A DNA stretch of 64,000 bases from Lacticaseibacillus daqingensis (GCF_003946115.1 NZ_RHOH01000005.1:124001-188000); one strand, 5' to 3'. Positions 1 to 8,386 are shown, numbered from the stretch's first letter. Made by a program: numbers and translations. The notes: a model not told the origin generated them from the letters alone.

Positions 1-425
1 TGCGGCTGGTGCAGCGCCACCGCCGCTTCGTGCATCACCGCAACCACCGGCGGCGCGCCATCATCGGCTATGTGTTGCTCTTGCTGGGCGGCGTGTGGGC
101 ATTGGGGCCGCATGTCAGTGACCCACTGGCCGTGGCGGGGCTTTCCCTGGCTGCGGCGGCGCTGTTACAGGAGTTTCGCCAGCTAAACGGGGCGCCCTTC
201 ACGCCGCTCATGATGACTGGCAACCTGCGCACGCTGACGGAAAGCCTGCTGGATGGTTGGCTTTTCGGGGACCTGCCGGCCCGCACCCGAGCGGGCCGCA
301 CGGCCGTGATCATGCTGACTTTTGCTGTAGGGGCGGCGGGGGTGGCGGCGCTTGTGCAGTGGGACGCCCGGTTGGCGCTGGGGCTGCCGGCCAGCCTGCT
401 ACTGATCGCGGGGGTGGTGGGATGA
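1..425 (+). CDS. YoaK-like (DUF1275) membrane protein, 3' part
   Basis: The reading frame is open from base 1 to the TGA at 423-425, so the 5' end lies outside the window. The visible 140 or so residues contain hydrophobic segments near the first third and at the C-terminus. Between them is a polar stretch with a PxTxxMTGNLRTL-like motif, which resembles the conserved TxxMTGNxT-type motif of YoaK/DUF1275 membrane proteins, whose substrate is unknown. The stop codon overlaps the msrA start (ATGA at 422-425), so the two genes are probably co-translated. A GTG at 9-11 is in frame but is unlikely to be the real start, because the family has further membrane segments upstream. The family call rests on a partial protein. 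Confidence 0.6.
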   Translation, partial: RLVQRHRRFVHHRNHRRRAIIGYVLLLLGGVWALGPHVSDPLAVAGLSLAAAALLQEFRQLNGAPFTPLMMTGNLRTLTESLLDGWLFGDLPARTRAGRTAVIMLTFAVGAAGVAALVQWDARLALGLPASLLLIAGVVG

Positions 426-1213
426 CGGAAAATACGTTGGCCACCCTCATTAACCTGATGCTTGCGCCGGGCACCCGCGACTGGGAGCGCGCGCAACTGA
501 AGGCGGCAAAGCTTGCCATTGAGGCTGGCGCGCGCCCGGCGGCGGCCCTGGCTACCCTGGAAGCGGCGTTGCGCCCGCTGGCAGTGCGCGATAACCTGAC
601 GCCGGATGTCGCCGACTTCTACGATACGTTGAAGGGGGAGGCGGTGGCGCAGTTCGACCTCACGCCGTTTTACACCAGTGATCCAGCGCATCAGGCGCGC
701 GCCATCTTTGCCGGGGGCTGTTTCTGGTGCATGGTGCACCCGTTCGACCAGCACCCCGGGATCGTGGCGGTGGTGTCCGGCTACACCGGCGGGACCACGG
801 CCAATCCCACGTATGAGCAGGTGCAAGGGGGGAGCACCGGGCACGTTGAAGCGGTGGAGATCATCTACGACACGCGAGTGCTGGACTACCAGACGCTACT
901 GACCACGTACTGGGGGTTGATCGATCCGTTCGATGCGCACGGCCAGTTCCAAGACCGTGGCGCGCGCTACCAGGCCAAGATCTTCTATCTGAATGCGGCC
1001 CAGCAGGCGGCGGCCACCGCGCTTGTGGCGCGGACCGCAGCGGCGAGTGCGCGACCGGTGGCGGTTGAAGTCGTCGCGGCGGGGCCATTTTGGCCGGCAG
1101 AAAACCGACACCAGGACTTCTACCGCAAGCAGCCGAAGCGCTACCGCGCGATCATGCGCGAGCGGGCGCAGTTGATGAAGTACGAGCAGTTGACGCAGCG
1201 CCTGAGTCGGTGA
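422..1213 (+). CDS. msrA: peptide methionine sulfoxide reductase MsrA
   Basis: MsrA reduces methionine-S-sulfoxide in proteins and so repairs oxidative damage in the cytosol. The 263-residue product carries the catalytic GCFWC motif at residues 99-103, with Cys100 as the nucleophile. Cys103 is the only visible candidate resolving cysteine, since the C-terminal tail has none. The core motifs SGYTGG, PTYEQV, GHVEAV and the C-terminal ENRHQDFY block follow in family order. About 90 residues precede the catalytic domain, longer than the compact ~170-residue MsrA form. Extended forms of this kind are, as far as I know, common in lactobacilli. The ATG overlaps the upstream stop by 4 bases, so translation is probably coupled to the YoaK-like gene. 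Confidence 0.95.
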   Translation: MTENTLATLINLMLAPGTRDWERAQLKAAKLAIEAGARPAAALATLEAALRPLAVRDNLTPDVADFYDTLKGEAVAQFDLTPFYTSDPAHQARAIFAGGCFWCMVHPFDQHPGIVAVVSGYTGGTTANPTYEQVQGGSTGHVEAVEIIYDTRVLDYQTLLTTYWGLIDPFDAHGQFQDRGARYQAKIFYLNAAQQAAATALVARTAAASARPVAVEVVAAGPFWPAENRHQDFYRKQPKRYRAIMRERAQLMKYEQLTQRLSR

Positions 1214-1253
1214 CCATGTCCGTGCGACGGATTTGGTTCAGATCACTCCGAAA

Positions 1254-1300
1254 AAACCAGCAACCACGCCCATGTTTTTGCTGGTGGCGGTTGCTGGTTT
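1254..1300. terminator. Rho-independent terminator, bidirectional
   Basis: A 12-bp inverted repeat (AAACCAGCAACC at 1254-1265, complement at 1289-1300) lies between the convergent msrA and the small gene ending at 1311. It is flanked by an A-run on the left and a short T-run on the right. The loop is long, about 23 bases. Confidence 0.7.
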
Positions 1301-1310
1301 GTCGCGGGGT

Positions 1311-1667
1311 TCAGTTCGTTGCCAGTGCCGATATCTGCGCGATCAACGCGTCGAACTCGGTGACTTGCTGCTGGTAGTCGCTGAAGTCTGCGCCGTGCTG
1401 CGCGTAATACTCCTCGGGTCCGCCGGCGATGAAGGGCCACTCGTAGTTGCGGATCGCCGCGTAGGTCGTGCGAAACGCTGAAAGTAGGTCGACCGGCACC
1501 GGGTCGCGCAGCTGCAGAGCGAGCTCAACGATGCGCATGTCGGTGTACGCCAGCTCGAACTGCACGGCGATGGCCCGGGCGAACGGCGAATGGTTTTGGA
1601 TATGCAAGAAGTGGTGGTCAACGGTCCACTGCAGGTTGGCCAATGCTGGGGTGACATCAGGTGTCAT
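1311..1667 (-). CDS. small soluble hypothetical protein (118 aa)
   Basis: I do not recognise the family. The start was placed at the ATG at 1667 because a perfect AGGAGG lies 8 bases upstream; an in-frame ATG further upstream at 1706 lacks one. The product has no signal peptide or membrane segment. It is rich in aromatic residues and Asp/Glu (HHFLHIQNHS, YEWPFIAGGPEEYYAQHG) and looks like a small globular, probably helical cytosolic protein. It stands alone, convergent with msrA and divergent from the acetyltransferase gene at 1833. Confidence 0.7.
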   Translation of the reverse strand: MTPDVTPALANLQWTVDHHFLHIQNHSPFARAIAVQFELAYTDMRIVELALQLRDPVPVDLLSAFRTTYAAIRNYEWPFIAGGPEEYYAQHGADFSDYQQQVTEFDALIAQISALATN

Positions 1668-1832
1668 TTCGGGCGCCTCCTTTGATGAGGACAGGGTGCG
1701 ATTCACTTAACAATACCGTGATGATACGCCGCCTGCCGCCAAAAAGCGCGCAAGTTGACTCGAAGGTTGCCACTTGCCCCACGGCTTGAGGGTGTGCGAC
1801 AATGCGGGCAAACCCACGAAAGGATGAGCGAT

Positions 1833-2282
1833 ATGACAGATATTCGCATCAAACCGACGGCCGAGATGACGGCCTATGAGCTGCTGGAGGTGATGCGCGC
1901 CCGCGTGGCCGTGTTTGTGGTCGAGCAGCGTTGCTTGTACCAGGAGGTGGACGGCAAGGACGCCGTGGCCGTGCATGTGATGCTGCGGCGCGCGGGCCAG
2001 CTAGTGGCGTATGCACGCATTGTACCGCATGACGATGGGGTGCACATGAGTTTTGGCCGGGTACTGGTGGTGCAATCGGCGCGCCACGAGCACCTTGCCA
2101 CGGGCGTGGTGAAAGAAGCCCTACTGGCGCTTGCCGAACGCTACCCTGACATGCCGGTAAAAATTCAGGCGCAGCTGTACCTGCAAGCCTTCTATGAAGG
2201 CTTCGGCTTTTCCGCGATCAGCGATCCGTACCTCGAAGACGGCATTCCACATGTCGACATGGTGCTGACGGAACCCGCCTGA
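1833..2282 (+). CDS. ElaA-type GNAT N-acetyltransferase
   Basis: The 149-residue product matches ElaA-like members of the GNAT superfamily in length and pattern. An N-terminal RxxVFVVEQRCxYQEVDGKD segment is typical, followed by acidic/His strands (AYARIVPHDDG), FGRVLV as the CoA-binding strand, and a C-terminal FYEGFGF with PHVDM. Such enzymes transfer acetyl from acetyl-CoA to an amine; the acceptor for ElaA is not established. The ATG at 1833 was chosen because GAAAGGA sits 8 bases upstream; the ATG at 1824 overlaps that site. Monocistronic or leading into the phosphatase gene 44 bases downstream. Confidence 0.85.
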   Translation: MTDIRIKPTAEMTAYELLEVMRARVAVFVVEQRCLYQEVDGKDAVAVHVMLRRAGQLVAYARIVPHDDGVHMSFGRVLVVQSARHEHLATGVVKEALLALAERYPDMPVKIQAQLYLQAFYEGFGFSAISDPYLEDGIPHVDMVLTEPA

Positions 2283-2326
2283 TGCGTTAGAATAGAGGGT
2301 AAACTCTATGGAAATCAGGTGCAGAC

Positions 2327-3103
2327 TTGGCCCAACTTTTGAACATTCACCACGGCTTCAACTTCCGCGACCTTGGCGGCTATCGTACGACAGACGGGCG
2401 CCAGGTGGCCCCTCACCGGCTGGTGCGGGCCAGCAAGCTCGACCAGCTGTCCGAGCGCGACCAAGCTTATCTGGCGGACTACGGCGTGCGCTGGGACGTT
2501 GACTTTCGCTCGCCGGAGGAACGGGACCTGGCGCCTGATCGCGTGCCAGCCGGGGCCACGTACCATTTTGACCCGGTGTTTCCGTACGACGAGACGCAGG
2601 TGACGACGTGGAAGGAGCAGCAGAAGGCCTTTGCGTTTGACGCGCAGGGCGGGTACAAGAACATGCTCCAGACGTACCAAGACATCATCACCAATCCGCA
2701 GTCCCAGACCGCGTACCGTCAGTTCTTTGACTTGCTGCTTCAAAACGAGACCGGTGCGCTGTTGTTCCACTGCTCGGCGGGCAAGGACCGCACGGGGATG
2801 GGGGCCGCGTTTGTGCTGGCCGCGCTGGATGTGCCGGAAGCCACGATTCGCACCGACTACATGACGACCAACCAGTACGTGGGGCCCGCGGTGGATGAGG
2901 TGCTGACCACGGCTAAGGCGGCCGGGGCCAACGCCAACACGCAGGAAAGCCTGCGCGACCTGTGGATTGCGCGCAGCGAGTATCTCGACACGGCGTTCGC
3001 CACGGTCACGCAGCGCTACGGCTCGATGCGGCGCTACCTCAGCCAGGCGCTGGACCTGACCGATACACAGGTGGCGCAGCTCAAGCAGCTGTATTTGCTT
3101 TGA
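2327..3103 (+). CDS. tyrosine-protein phosphatase (Y_phosphatase3-like)
   Basis: The 258-residue cytosolic protein has the CX5R phosphatase P-loop HCSAGKDRTG at residues 148-157, with Cys149 as nucleophile and Arg155 binding phosphate. The N-terminal NFRDLGGYRT motif and the general-acid region fit the single-domain tyrosine/lipid phosphatase family found in lactobacilli and Listeria (LipA-like). It dephosphorylates phosphotyrosine or phosphoinositides; the physiological substrate here is unknown. Translation probably begins at a TTG (2327), since the conserved N-terminus starts right there and AGGTG lies 5 bases upstream. The next gene starts 18 bases after its stop, suggesting an operon. 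Confidence 0.85.
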   Translation: MAQLLNIHHGFNFRDLGGYRTTDGRQVAPHRLVRASKLDQLSERDQAYLADYGVRWDVDFRSPEERDLAPDRVPAGATYHFDPVFPYDETQVTTWKEQQKAFAFDAQGGYKNMLQTYQDIITNPQSQTAYRQFFDLLLQNETGALLFHCSAGKDRTGMGAAFVLAALDVPEATIRTDYMTTNQYVGPAVDEVLTTAKAAGANANTQESLRDLWIARSEYLDTAFATVTQRYGSMRRYLSQALDLTDTQVAQLKQLYLL

Positions 3104-3120
3104 TGAAAGGAAGCGAGACC

Positions 3121-3612
3121 ATGCTCACGATTCGCCCGGTCAGCACGATGCAAGACCGCAAGCAGGTGCTGGCGCTGTACGAAGGCGCGGCAGATTACTT
3201 TAAGCTGACCGACCAGAATTACCCCAGCCGCGCCACGGTGGAAGAAGACCGCACCGCGCGGCCGGCGGCATTGCCTGCTGACGCCAAGCATTTTGGCCTG
3301 ATTCTGGCAGATGGCGACCCGATCGGCGTACTGGATTACCTGATCGGCTACCCTGATGCGACCAGCCTGTTCATCGGCCTGTTGTTGCTCCCGGTCGCCA
3401 ATCGCCGACAGGGCTACGGTCGTCAGGTGGTCACACAGCTTTTGGCCGCGCACCCCGATGTCCAGCGCGTGCGCGTGGGCGTGGCGGATGCCAATGAGGC
3501 CGGCATGGCCTTCTGGCTGGCGCTTGGCTTCACCTTTGTGTCAGCCGGCCAGGCCAGCTTGGGAAACGGCCATGTGCTCGATGTGACGATCCTGGATTGG
3601 CACCGAGAATAA
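3121..3612 (+). CDS. GNAT family N-acetyltransferase
   Basis: A 163-residue GNAT protein. Strand beta-4 (FIGLLLLPVANRRQGYGRQVV) contains the pyrophosphate-binding RRQGYG signature (Q/RxxGxG/A), followed by a VRVGVADANEAGMAFWLALGF acetyltransferase C-half. The substrate cannot be deduced. The start at 3121 follows AAAGGAAG with 7 bases spacing; an in-frame ATG at 3103 overlaps the phosphatase stop but has the Shine-Dalgarno inside it. A strong terminator begins at its stop codon, so it ends the phosphatase-acetyltransferase unit. Confidence 0.85.
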   Translation: MLTIRPVSTMQDRKQVLALYEGAADYFKLTDQNYPSRATVEEDRTARPAALPADAKHFGLILADGDPIGVLDYLIGYPDATSLFIGLLLLPVANRRQGYGRQVVTQLLAAHPDVQRVRVGVADANEAGMAFWLALGFTFVSAGQASLGNGHVLDVTILDWHRE

Positions 3613-3662
3613 AAAATGGCACCGTCCGATTCGCGATTTGCGAACAGGACGGTGCCATTTTT
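3612..3662. terminator. bidirectional Rho-independent terminator
   Basis: A near-perfect 16-bp inverted repeat (arms 3612-3627 and 3647-3662; core ATGGCACCGTCC) has an A-run on the left and a T-run on the right. It separates the acetyltransferase gene from the convergent MFS gene. Confidence 0.9.
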
Positions 3663-3688
3663 AGTTCGACACACAAGGCGGGTCACGC

Positions 3689-4897
3689 TCATTGCCGCAG
3701 CTTCGGTGCCAGGAACCAGAGCATGAGGAAGTTGACCAAGAGCATACTGGCGGTGGCAAAGAACACGACGTTGTAGTCGAACAGCCCGGCCAGCGTGCCG
3801 CCGAGGAGCGACCCCAGCATGTTGCCCAGCGCCTGGAAGGACTGGTTCCAGGAGAAAATGGCGCTGGTGGCGCTGACCGGGGAGTATTTGGTCAGCAACG
3901 TTTGAATCGTGGGAAATAAGGCGCCGTCTGAGACGCCGACGAGAAGGCGCAGGGCACCGAGGGCCCAGACGCTGGTGACAAACCCCTGAGGGAGGTACAC
4001 AAGCACCGCGAACAGGTAACCGGCGATCAGGATTTTGCCCGAGCCGTGCCGGTCGCCGTATGCCCCAAGCCGTGGGGCCGCGATGATGTTGGCGAGCCCC
4101 GGTAGAGCTGCGATGATGCCGGCGACAAAGGCGATGCGCCCGGCGCCGCCCATCAGCTCCTTGACGTATAGACTGATGATGGGCGCGATGGAGGTGTTCC
4201 CCAGCTGAACGAACAGGGTTGACAGCAGCAACAAGATGATAAGCTTAGGGTCAGGGAACTGGCTGAGCAGTCCGCGCAGCAGTCCTTTGCCGGCACTGGG
4301 GCGCTTGGGCAACGGCACGAAATGTTCGGTCACCATGGTCGCAGACAGAATGCCCGCGATGAACATCAGTCCGGCGGTGATGAAGAACGTCATGCGAATG
4401 GAGAACACCGAGGCCAGCGCACCACCGAGGATGGGCCCCATCAACATTCCGGATGTCGACCCGGTGACCAGCGTCCCGAGGGCTTTGCCCGCTTCCTTGC
4501 GCGGGGTCTGCGAGGCGATCAGGGCCTGGGCGTTGCTGATGAACCCGGAGAATAGGCCCTGCAAGGCGCGCAGGGCGATGAGTTGCCAAATGTTGGTGGC
4601 CAGGCCCATCAGGAACATGGCGGCCCCCATCCCGAAGCTCGCCCGAATCAGCATGATCTTGCGGCCTTTGCGGTCGGCCAACGCGCCCCACATGGGACTG
4701 ACGATGGCCGTGACCAGAAACGTGGCCGCGTAAACCAGCCCGGAGTAAAAGGACACCTCCGCTTTGGTGAAATGCCCTAGCTGGCTGACGTACAGCGACA
4801 TGAATGGCATTAACTCTGAAAAGGCCACCCCTGCCACGAAGGTGCAGCCCCACAGGACATACAGGTTACGGCGCCACAGGCCGGTATCTTCCGTCAT
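3689..4897 (-). CDS. MFS multidrug efflux transporter (DHA1, 12 TM)
   Basis: A major facilitator superfamily protein of about 402 residues with twelve predicted hydrophobic segments. It has the loop 2-3 signature GALADRKGRK near residue 75 and the antiporter-type motif C region (GPILGGALAS) in TM5. These are hallmarks of the 12-TM drug:H+ antiporter family (PmrA/MdtG-like), which exports hydrophobic drugs using proton motive force. Two adjacent ATGs occur at 4900 and 4897; AAGGA is 3 bases from the first and 6 from the second, so 4897 is preferred. The gene is monocistronic, with no regulator directly beside it. Confidence 0.85.
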   Translation of the reverse strand: MTEDTGLWRRNLYVLWGCTFVAGVAFSELMPFMSLYVSQLGHFTKAEVSFYSGLVYAATFLVTAIVSPMWGALADRKGRKIMLIRASFGMGAAMFLMGLATNIWQLIALRALQGLFSGFISNAQALIASQTPRKEAGKALGTLVTGSTSGMLMGPILGGALASVFSIRMTFFITAGLMFIAGILSATMVTEHFVPLPKRPSAGKGLLRGLLSQFPDPKLIILLLLSTLFVQLGNTSIAPIISLYVKELMGGAGRIAFVAGIIAALPGLANIIAAPRLGAYGDRHGSGKILIAGYLFAVLVYLPQGFVTSVWALGALRLLVGVSDGALFPTIQTLLTKYSPVSATSAIFSWNQSFQALGNMLGSLLGGTLAGLFDYNVVFFATASMLLVNFLMLWFLAPKLRQ

Positions 4898-4972
4898 CAT
4901 TCATCCTTCTTTCCCACCACGACCTTTTAGTGTGCCGGAAAAATGTGAAGATTTTGTGACCGGGTCGTCTGA

Positions 4973-5572
4973 TCAGCGGCGACCGAGCGTGATCATCCCT
5001 GATAGCATCAGGAAGCTGAGCACCGTGCCTTCCCGCACAGTCAGCGGCAGGTGCAGCGCCCACGCCAATCCGATCGCTAAGAGCACGCACCCGGCATCAA
5101 CGCCGTAGCGGTACCGCTGAAAGCTGATGCGTGTGCGCGCTGCCATCAGCGAGCACCAGGTTTCAATGGGAAACTTGAGTAACGCATACTTGAGCACCCG
5201 GCCGGTGCCGAAGCCCCCCATAGCGGTCCCGAGCAGAAATAGTGCCAGCCGTGCCACGTACTGATGCGGTGCCAGCGGACTGAACACGACATAGGTGAAG
5301 AAGTTGATGCAGCTGCCGAACAGAAGCAGCGCCACGGTCATCAGCCCGTACTGGCGCCACGAGCGCGCAGGGTCCAAGGCGAGGCACGCGGCCATGAAGG
5401 TGAGGTTCAGTGCGGTGGTGAGGGTGCCGACCTGAATGCCGGTGGCGGTGCTGAGCGTGACGTTGAGCGCCGAGAAGCTGCTGACGCCGACCGCAGCGAT
5501 GATGGTCAGGCTGATACCGACTGCCGTGAAGAGGTAAAATCCGAGGGACAAAAGCATTTGACGAGGGTGCAT
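4973..5572 (-). CDS. YczE/YyaS-like integral membrane protein
   Basis: A 199-residue hydrophobic protein with about five membrane segments and the GVSSFSALNVTLSTATGI block characteristic of the YczE/YitT-related membrane protein family. Its molecular function is unknown. The ATG at 5572 follows GGAGG with 5-6 bases spacing; an upstream in-frame ATG at 5584 overlaps this site. It is transcribed divergently from a Crp/Fnr-type regulator only about 90 bases away. That arrangement usually means the regulator controls this gene. Confidence 0.75.
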   Translation of the reverse strand: MHPRQMLLSLGFYLFTAVGISLTIIAAVGVSSFSALNVTLSTATGIQVGTLTTALNLTFMAACLALDPARSWRQYGLMTVALLLFGSCINFFTYVVFSPLAPHQYVARLALFLLGTAMGGFGTGRVLKYALLKFPIETWCSLMAARTRISFQRYRYGVDAGCVLLAIGLAWALHLPLTVREGTVLSFLMLSGMITLGRR

Positions 5573-5604
5573 AAGGACCTCCAATAGAATTGATAGTCAT
5601 AGCG

Positions 5605-5630
5605 TACCCGCAGGCGTAGACTGGCGGGTA
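5605..5630. promoter_or_regulatory. candidate operator in the YczE / Crp-like intergenic region
   Basis: An inverted repeat TACCCGC-N12-GCGGGTA (arms 5605-5611 and 5624-5630) lies midway between the two divergent genes. It is the best operator candidate for the Crp/Fnr-type regulator, although it does not resemble the classic Crp or Fnr half-site. Confidence 0.4.
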
Positions 5631-5659
5631 GGAGATATCTCACAGAGGAGGGCAAAAAG

Positions 5660-6319
5660 ATGTTGCAATCACCTTGGGGTGCGCGGACCGATGCGCCGCT
5701 TGCCGCGTTTCCGTTTTTGACCGATGCCGTTTTGCGCCAGTGCGTGTGCCGCACCTTCGGGGACCGCGAGCCGCTAGTCACGGCCGGGGCGCCGGTGCCT
5801 GATCTGATGATCGTACTGCGTGGGCGCGCCCGCATTATGGCGACGGCCGCCAACGGCAAGGCGGCGCTACTCCAGTTTGTGCAACCGGGCGACCTGCTGG
5901 GCGAGCTGACGTTGGTGGGCGCCGAGGATGCGGCCAAGGCGGTACTGGCGATCGGACCGGTGGCTTGCCTGGCCATTCCCCAGTCGGTGATCGAGGCGCA
6001 GCTGGCGACGGCCCCAGCTTTTTGGCAGTTGTTGGCGCAGCACATCGGCGTCAAGCTCCTGCGGCGGATGACGCACATGGCCAGCGCGCAAACACAGGCG
6101 TTCAAGTACCGGCTGGCCGAACTGATGCTGACCGTGGCGGTGGCTGGCGTGTACCAGGAGAACAACGTGCAGATCGCCGATTACCTCGGGGTGTCATACC
6201 GCCACCTGATGTACACCCTGCGCCAGTTTCGTGAGGCGGGGCTGATCGCAAAGCAGCCGGGCGGGTATCGGCTGGATGCGCCGGCCATGCGCGCCTTTTT
6301 GACGGCCGGGGACCGCTGA
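5660..6319 (+). CDS. Crp/Fnr family transcriptional regulator (YeiL-like)
   Basis: A 219-residue regulator. Residues ~20-120 form a cyclic-nucleotide-binding beta-roll (PDLMIVLRGRARIM, QPGDLLGELTLVG). A long dimerisation helix follows, and the C-terminal winged helix-turn-helix includes VQIADYLGVSYRHLMYTLRQF as the recognition element. The four N-terminal cysteines of Fnr are absent; only Cys28 and Cys30 are near the N-terminus, so iron-sulfur oxygen sensing is uncertain. AGGAGG with good spacing supports the ATG at 5660. It probably regulates the divergent YczE-like gene and itself. Confidence 0.85.
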   Translation: MLQSPWGARTDAPLAAFPFLTDAVLRQCVCRTFGDREPLVTAGAPVPDLMIVLRGRARIMATAANGKAALLQFVQPGDLLGELTLVGAEDAAKAVLAIGPVACLAIPQSVIEAQLATAPAFWQLLAQHIGVKLLRRMTHMASAQTQAFKYRLAELMLTVAVAGVYQENNVQIADYLGVSYRHLMYTLRQFREAGLIAKQPGGYRLDAPAMRAFLTAGDR

Positions 6320-6352
6320 GTGTGGCAGCGCGCAGGATGTTTTCAAAATGAG

Positions 6353-6411
6353 TTGACACTCACCGAAACGTGGCGTACAGTAACGGTTGTTAAGTGAGTG
6401 AACACTCACTT
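6353..6411 (+). promoter_or_regulatory. promoter plus TetR-type operator of the ABC exporter
   Basis: A consensus promoter TTGACA (6353-6358) - 17 bases - TACAGT (6376-6381) is followed by a perfect 9-2-9 palindrome AAGTGAGTG-AA-CACTCACTT at 6392-6411, overlapping the expected transcription start. Such TGAGTG/CACTCA palindromes are typical operators of TetR-family repressors. The likely binder is the TetR protein encoded at 8387. Confidence 0.85.
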
Positions 6412-6424
6412 GGGAGGGATTAAC

Positions 6425-7147
6425 ATGGCAGAACAACTGATGGATCTGAATCATCTGCAAAAGAAATTCGGGCGGCAAACCGTGTTGACGGATGTTACCC
6501 TACACGTGGCCGCTGGCGAAATTCTCGGGCTGATTGGCCCGAGTGGGGCCGGCAAATCTACGGTGATCAAGACGGCGCTGGGGATGGAAGTGGCCGATGG
6601 CGGAGAGGCGCTGGTGTTGGCCACCCACATGCCCAACCGCCAGTTGCTCGGGCGCATCGGCTACATGGCGCAAGATGATTCGCTGTATTCGGCGCTGACC
6701 GGCGCGGAGAACCTGCGCTTCTTCGGGCGGATGAAGGGCGTGGCTAAGGCCACCCTGGCGGCGGCGATTGCGCACGTGGCGGCGGTCGTGGACCTGACGC
6801 CTGACTTGAACAAGTTGGTGGCCGGGTACTCCGGTGGGATGAAGCGGCGGCTGTCCTTGGCCATTGCGCTGCTCGGGGACCCCGAGCTGTTGATCCTAGA
6901 TGAGCCAACGGTCGGTATCGACCCGGCGTTGCGGCGTAAAATCTGGACCGAGTTGCACCGGTTGCGTGATGCCGGTCGTGGGGTGCTCATCACCACCCAC
7001 GTGATGGATGAAGCTGAACTGGTCGATGAAGTGGCGCTGCTCTTGGGCGGCAAGGTGATGGCTTATGGGGCGCCGGCGCTGTTGGAAGCGCAGTATGGCG
7101 TGACGTCCATTGAGCAGGTGTTCCTCAAAGCGGAAGGGGTGGCCTGA
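6425..7147 (+). CDS. ABC transporter ATP-binding protein (drug/toxin export type)
   Basis: A 240-residue nucleotide-binding domain with Walker A (GPSGAGKST, ~res 40-48), Q-loop (YMAQDDSLYS), ABC signature YSGGMKRR, Walker B LLILDEP and the switch histidine in TTHVMDEAE. The MDEAE D-loop context is typical of ATPases that partner ABC-2 (DrrA/YbhF-like) export permeases. GGAGGG lies 6 bases before the ATG. It powers the permease encoded 1 base downstream. The operator upstream and TetR gene downstream suggest induction by a small-molecule ligand, probably an exported compound. Confidence 0.92.
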   Translation: MAEQLMDLNHLQKKFGRQTVLTDVTLHVAAGEILGLIGPSGAGKSTVIKTALGMEVADGGEALVLATHMPNRQLLGRIGYMAQDDSLYSALTGAENLRFFGRMKGVAKATLAAAIAHVAAVVDLTPDLNKLVAGYSGGMKRRLSLAIALLGDPELLILDEPTVGIDPALRRKIWTELHRLRDAGRGVLITTHVMDEAELVDEVALLLGGKVMAYGAPALLEAQYGVTSIEQVFLKAEGVA

Positions 7148-7148
7148 G

Positions 7149-8300
7149 ATGCGGTCTTTTTATATTGCGCGGCGCGTGGTCAGTGAGCTGTTCCGTGACA
7201 AGCGGACGCTGGCGATGATGTTCGTGGCGCCCGTGTTGATCATGTTTCTCATGAAACTAATTTTTACTCAGAGTGCGACCACAAGCGTGACAGTGGCCAC
7301 GGTCGGCGTTGACGGCAACATCCGCACAGCACTGAACGACATCAAGCATGTGACGGTCCAAAAGCAGGCCAGCAACCGTCAAGCGCAACAGGCGCTCAAG
7401 GACCAGAAGGTGGACGCGGTCATTCACGAAACCAGCGCCAATCACTACACCGTGACCTACGCGAACACCGATGCGACCAAAACCAGCCTGGTCAAGGCCG
7501 GCTTCAACGCTGCGCTGACGGTCAACGGCATGAAGACGTTGACGCAAACCACGGTGCAGCTGAGCCAGACCGTGGCCCAGCTGACCGCCACGTTGGCAAA
7601 GGTGGCCCCGCAGGCGGCTGGGACCGTTCAGATGCCTAAGCGCCAGCAGCCGACCAGCACCAAGATCACGAGTCGCTACAATTATGGCGATAAGGACAGT
7701 GGCTTTTTTGACAAGATCGTGCCGATCTTGATGGGCTTTTTCGTCTTCTTCTTCGTTTTCCTGATCTCAGGGATGGCGCTGTTAAAGGAGCGCACCACGG
7801 GCACCTTGGACCGTCTGCTGGCAACACCGGTGCGGCGCGGCGAGATCGTTCTCGGGTACATGATGAGCTACGGTATCTTGGCGCTGATCCAAACCGTCAT
7901 CATCGTTTCCTGCACGGTGGGCTTCATGGGGGTTGAGATCGCGGGCAGTCTGGCCGGGGTGATGACCATCAACTTCCTGCTCGCGTTGGTGGCGCTGGCC
8001 TTTGGCATCCTGATGTCGACGCTTGCGCAGTCGGAATTCCAGATGATGCAGTTCATTCCCATCATTGTCATTCCGCAGGTATTTTTCTCCGGCATCGTAC
8101 CGCTGGATTCACTGGCCACTTGGGTCAAGGATATTTCGTTCGTGCTACCGCTGACTTACGCCGGGGATGCGATGACGCAGATCATTATGTACGGCACGCC
8201 ACTGACCAGCCTTGGGCGCGACATCGCGGTCCTGCTGCTCTTCCTGCTTTTGCTGACGGCCTTGAATGTGCGCGGCATGCGGCGCTACCGGAAGGTCTGA
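7149..8300 (+). CDS. ABC-2 type permease
   Basis: A 383-residue membrane subunit with one N-terminal TM (res ~20-40), a ~160-residue extracellular region, then five C-terminal TMs starting at KIVPILMGFFVFFFVF. The sequence between includes LKERTTGTLDRLLATPVRR, the conserved cytoplasmic ABC-2 motif that contacts the ATPase. This layout matches YhfK/LinA-like and DrrB-like exporters. The extracellular domain contains a Gln/Thr-rich TVQLSQTVAQLTATLAK heptad-like stretch that may be coiled coil. It is co-transcribed with the ATPase (1-base gap). Substrate unknown. Confidence 0.9.
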   Translation: MRSFYIARRVVSELFRDKRTLAMMFVAPVLIMFLMKLIFTQSATTSVTVATVGVDGNIRTALNDIKHVTVQKQASNRQAQQALKDQKVDAVIHETSANHYTVTYANTDATKTSLVKAGFNAALTVNGMKTLTQTTVQLSQTVAQLTATLAKVAPQAAGTVQMPKRQQPTSTKITSRYNYGDKDSGFFDKIVPILMGFFVFFFVFLISGMALLKERTTGTLDRLLATPVRRGEIVLGYMMSYGILALIQTVIIVSCTVGFMGVEIAGSLAGVMTINFLLALVALAFGILMSTLAQSEFQMMQFIPIIVIPQVFFSGIVPLDSLATWVKDISFVLPLTYAGDAMTQIIMYGTPLTSLGRDIAVLLLFLLLLTALNVRGMRRYRKV

Positions 8301-8363
8301 GCGCGATCGATCGCGCTGGTGCCCAGATATCTTGACCCACGCCGGTTGCGTGTCGGGTATAAT
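8301..8363 (+). promoter_or_regulatory. 16-bp palindrome and promoter before the TetR gene
   Basis: Directly after the permease stop lies the perfect palindrome GCGCGATCGATCGCGC (8301-8316). It is followed by TTGACC (8332-8337) and a perfect TATAAT (8358-8363) with a long 20-base spacer. The TetR gene may therefore have its own promoter as well as readthrough from the exporter operon. Confidence 0.5.
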
Positions 8364-8386
8364 GAAGGCAGAGAGGGGCGCAAGCA

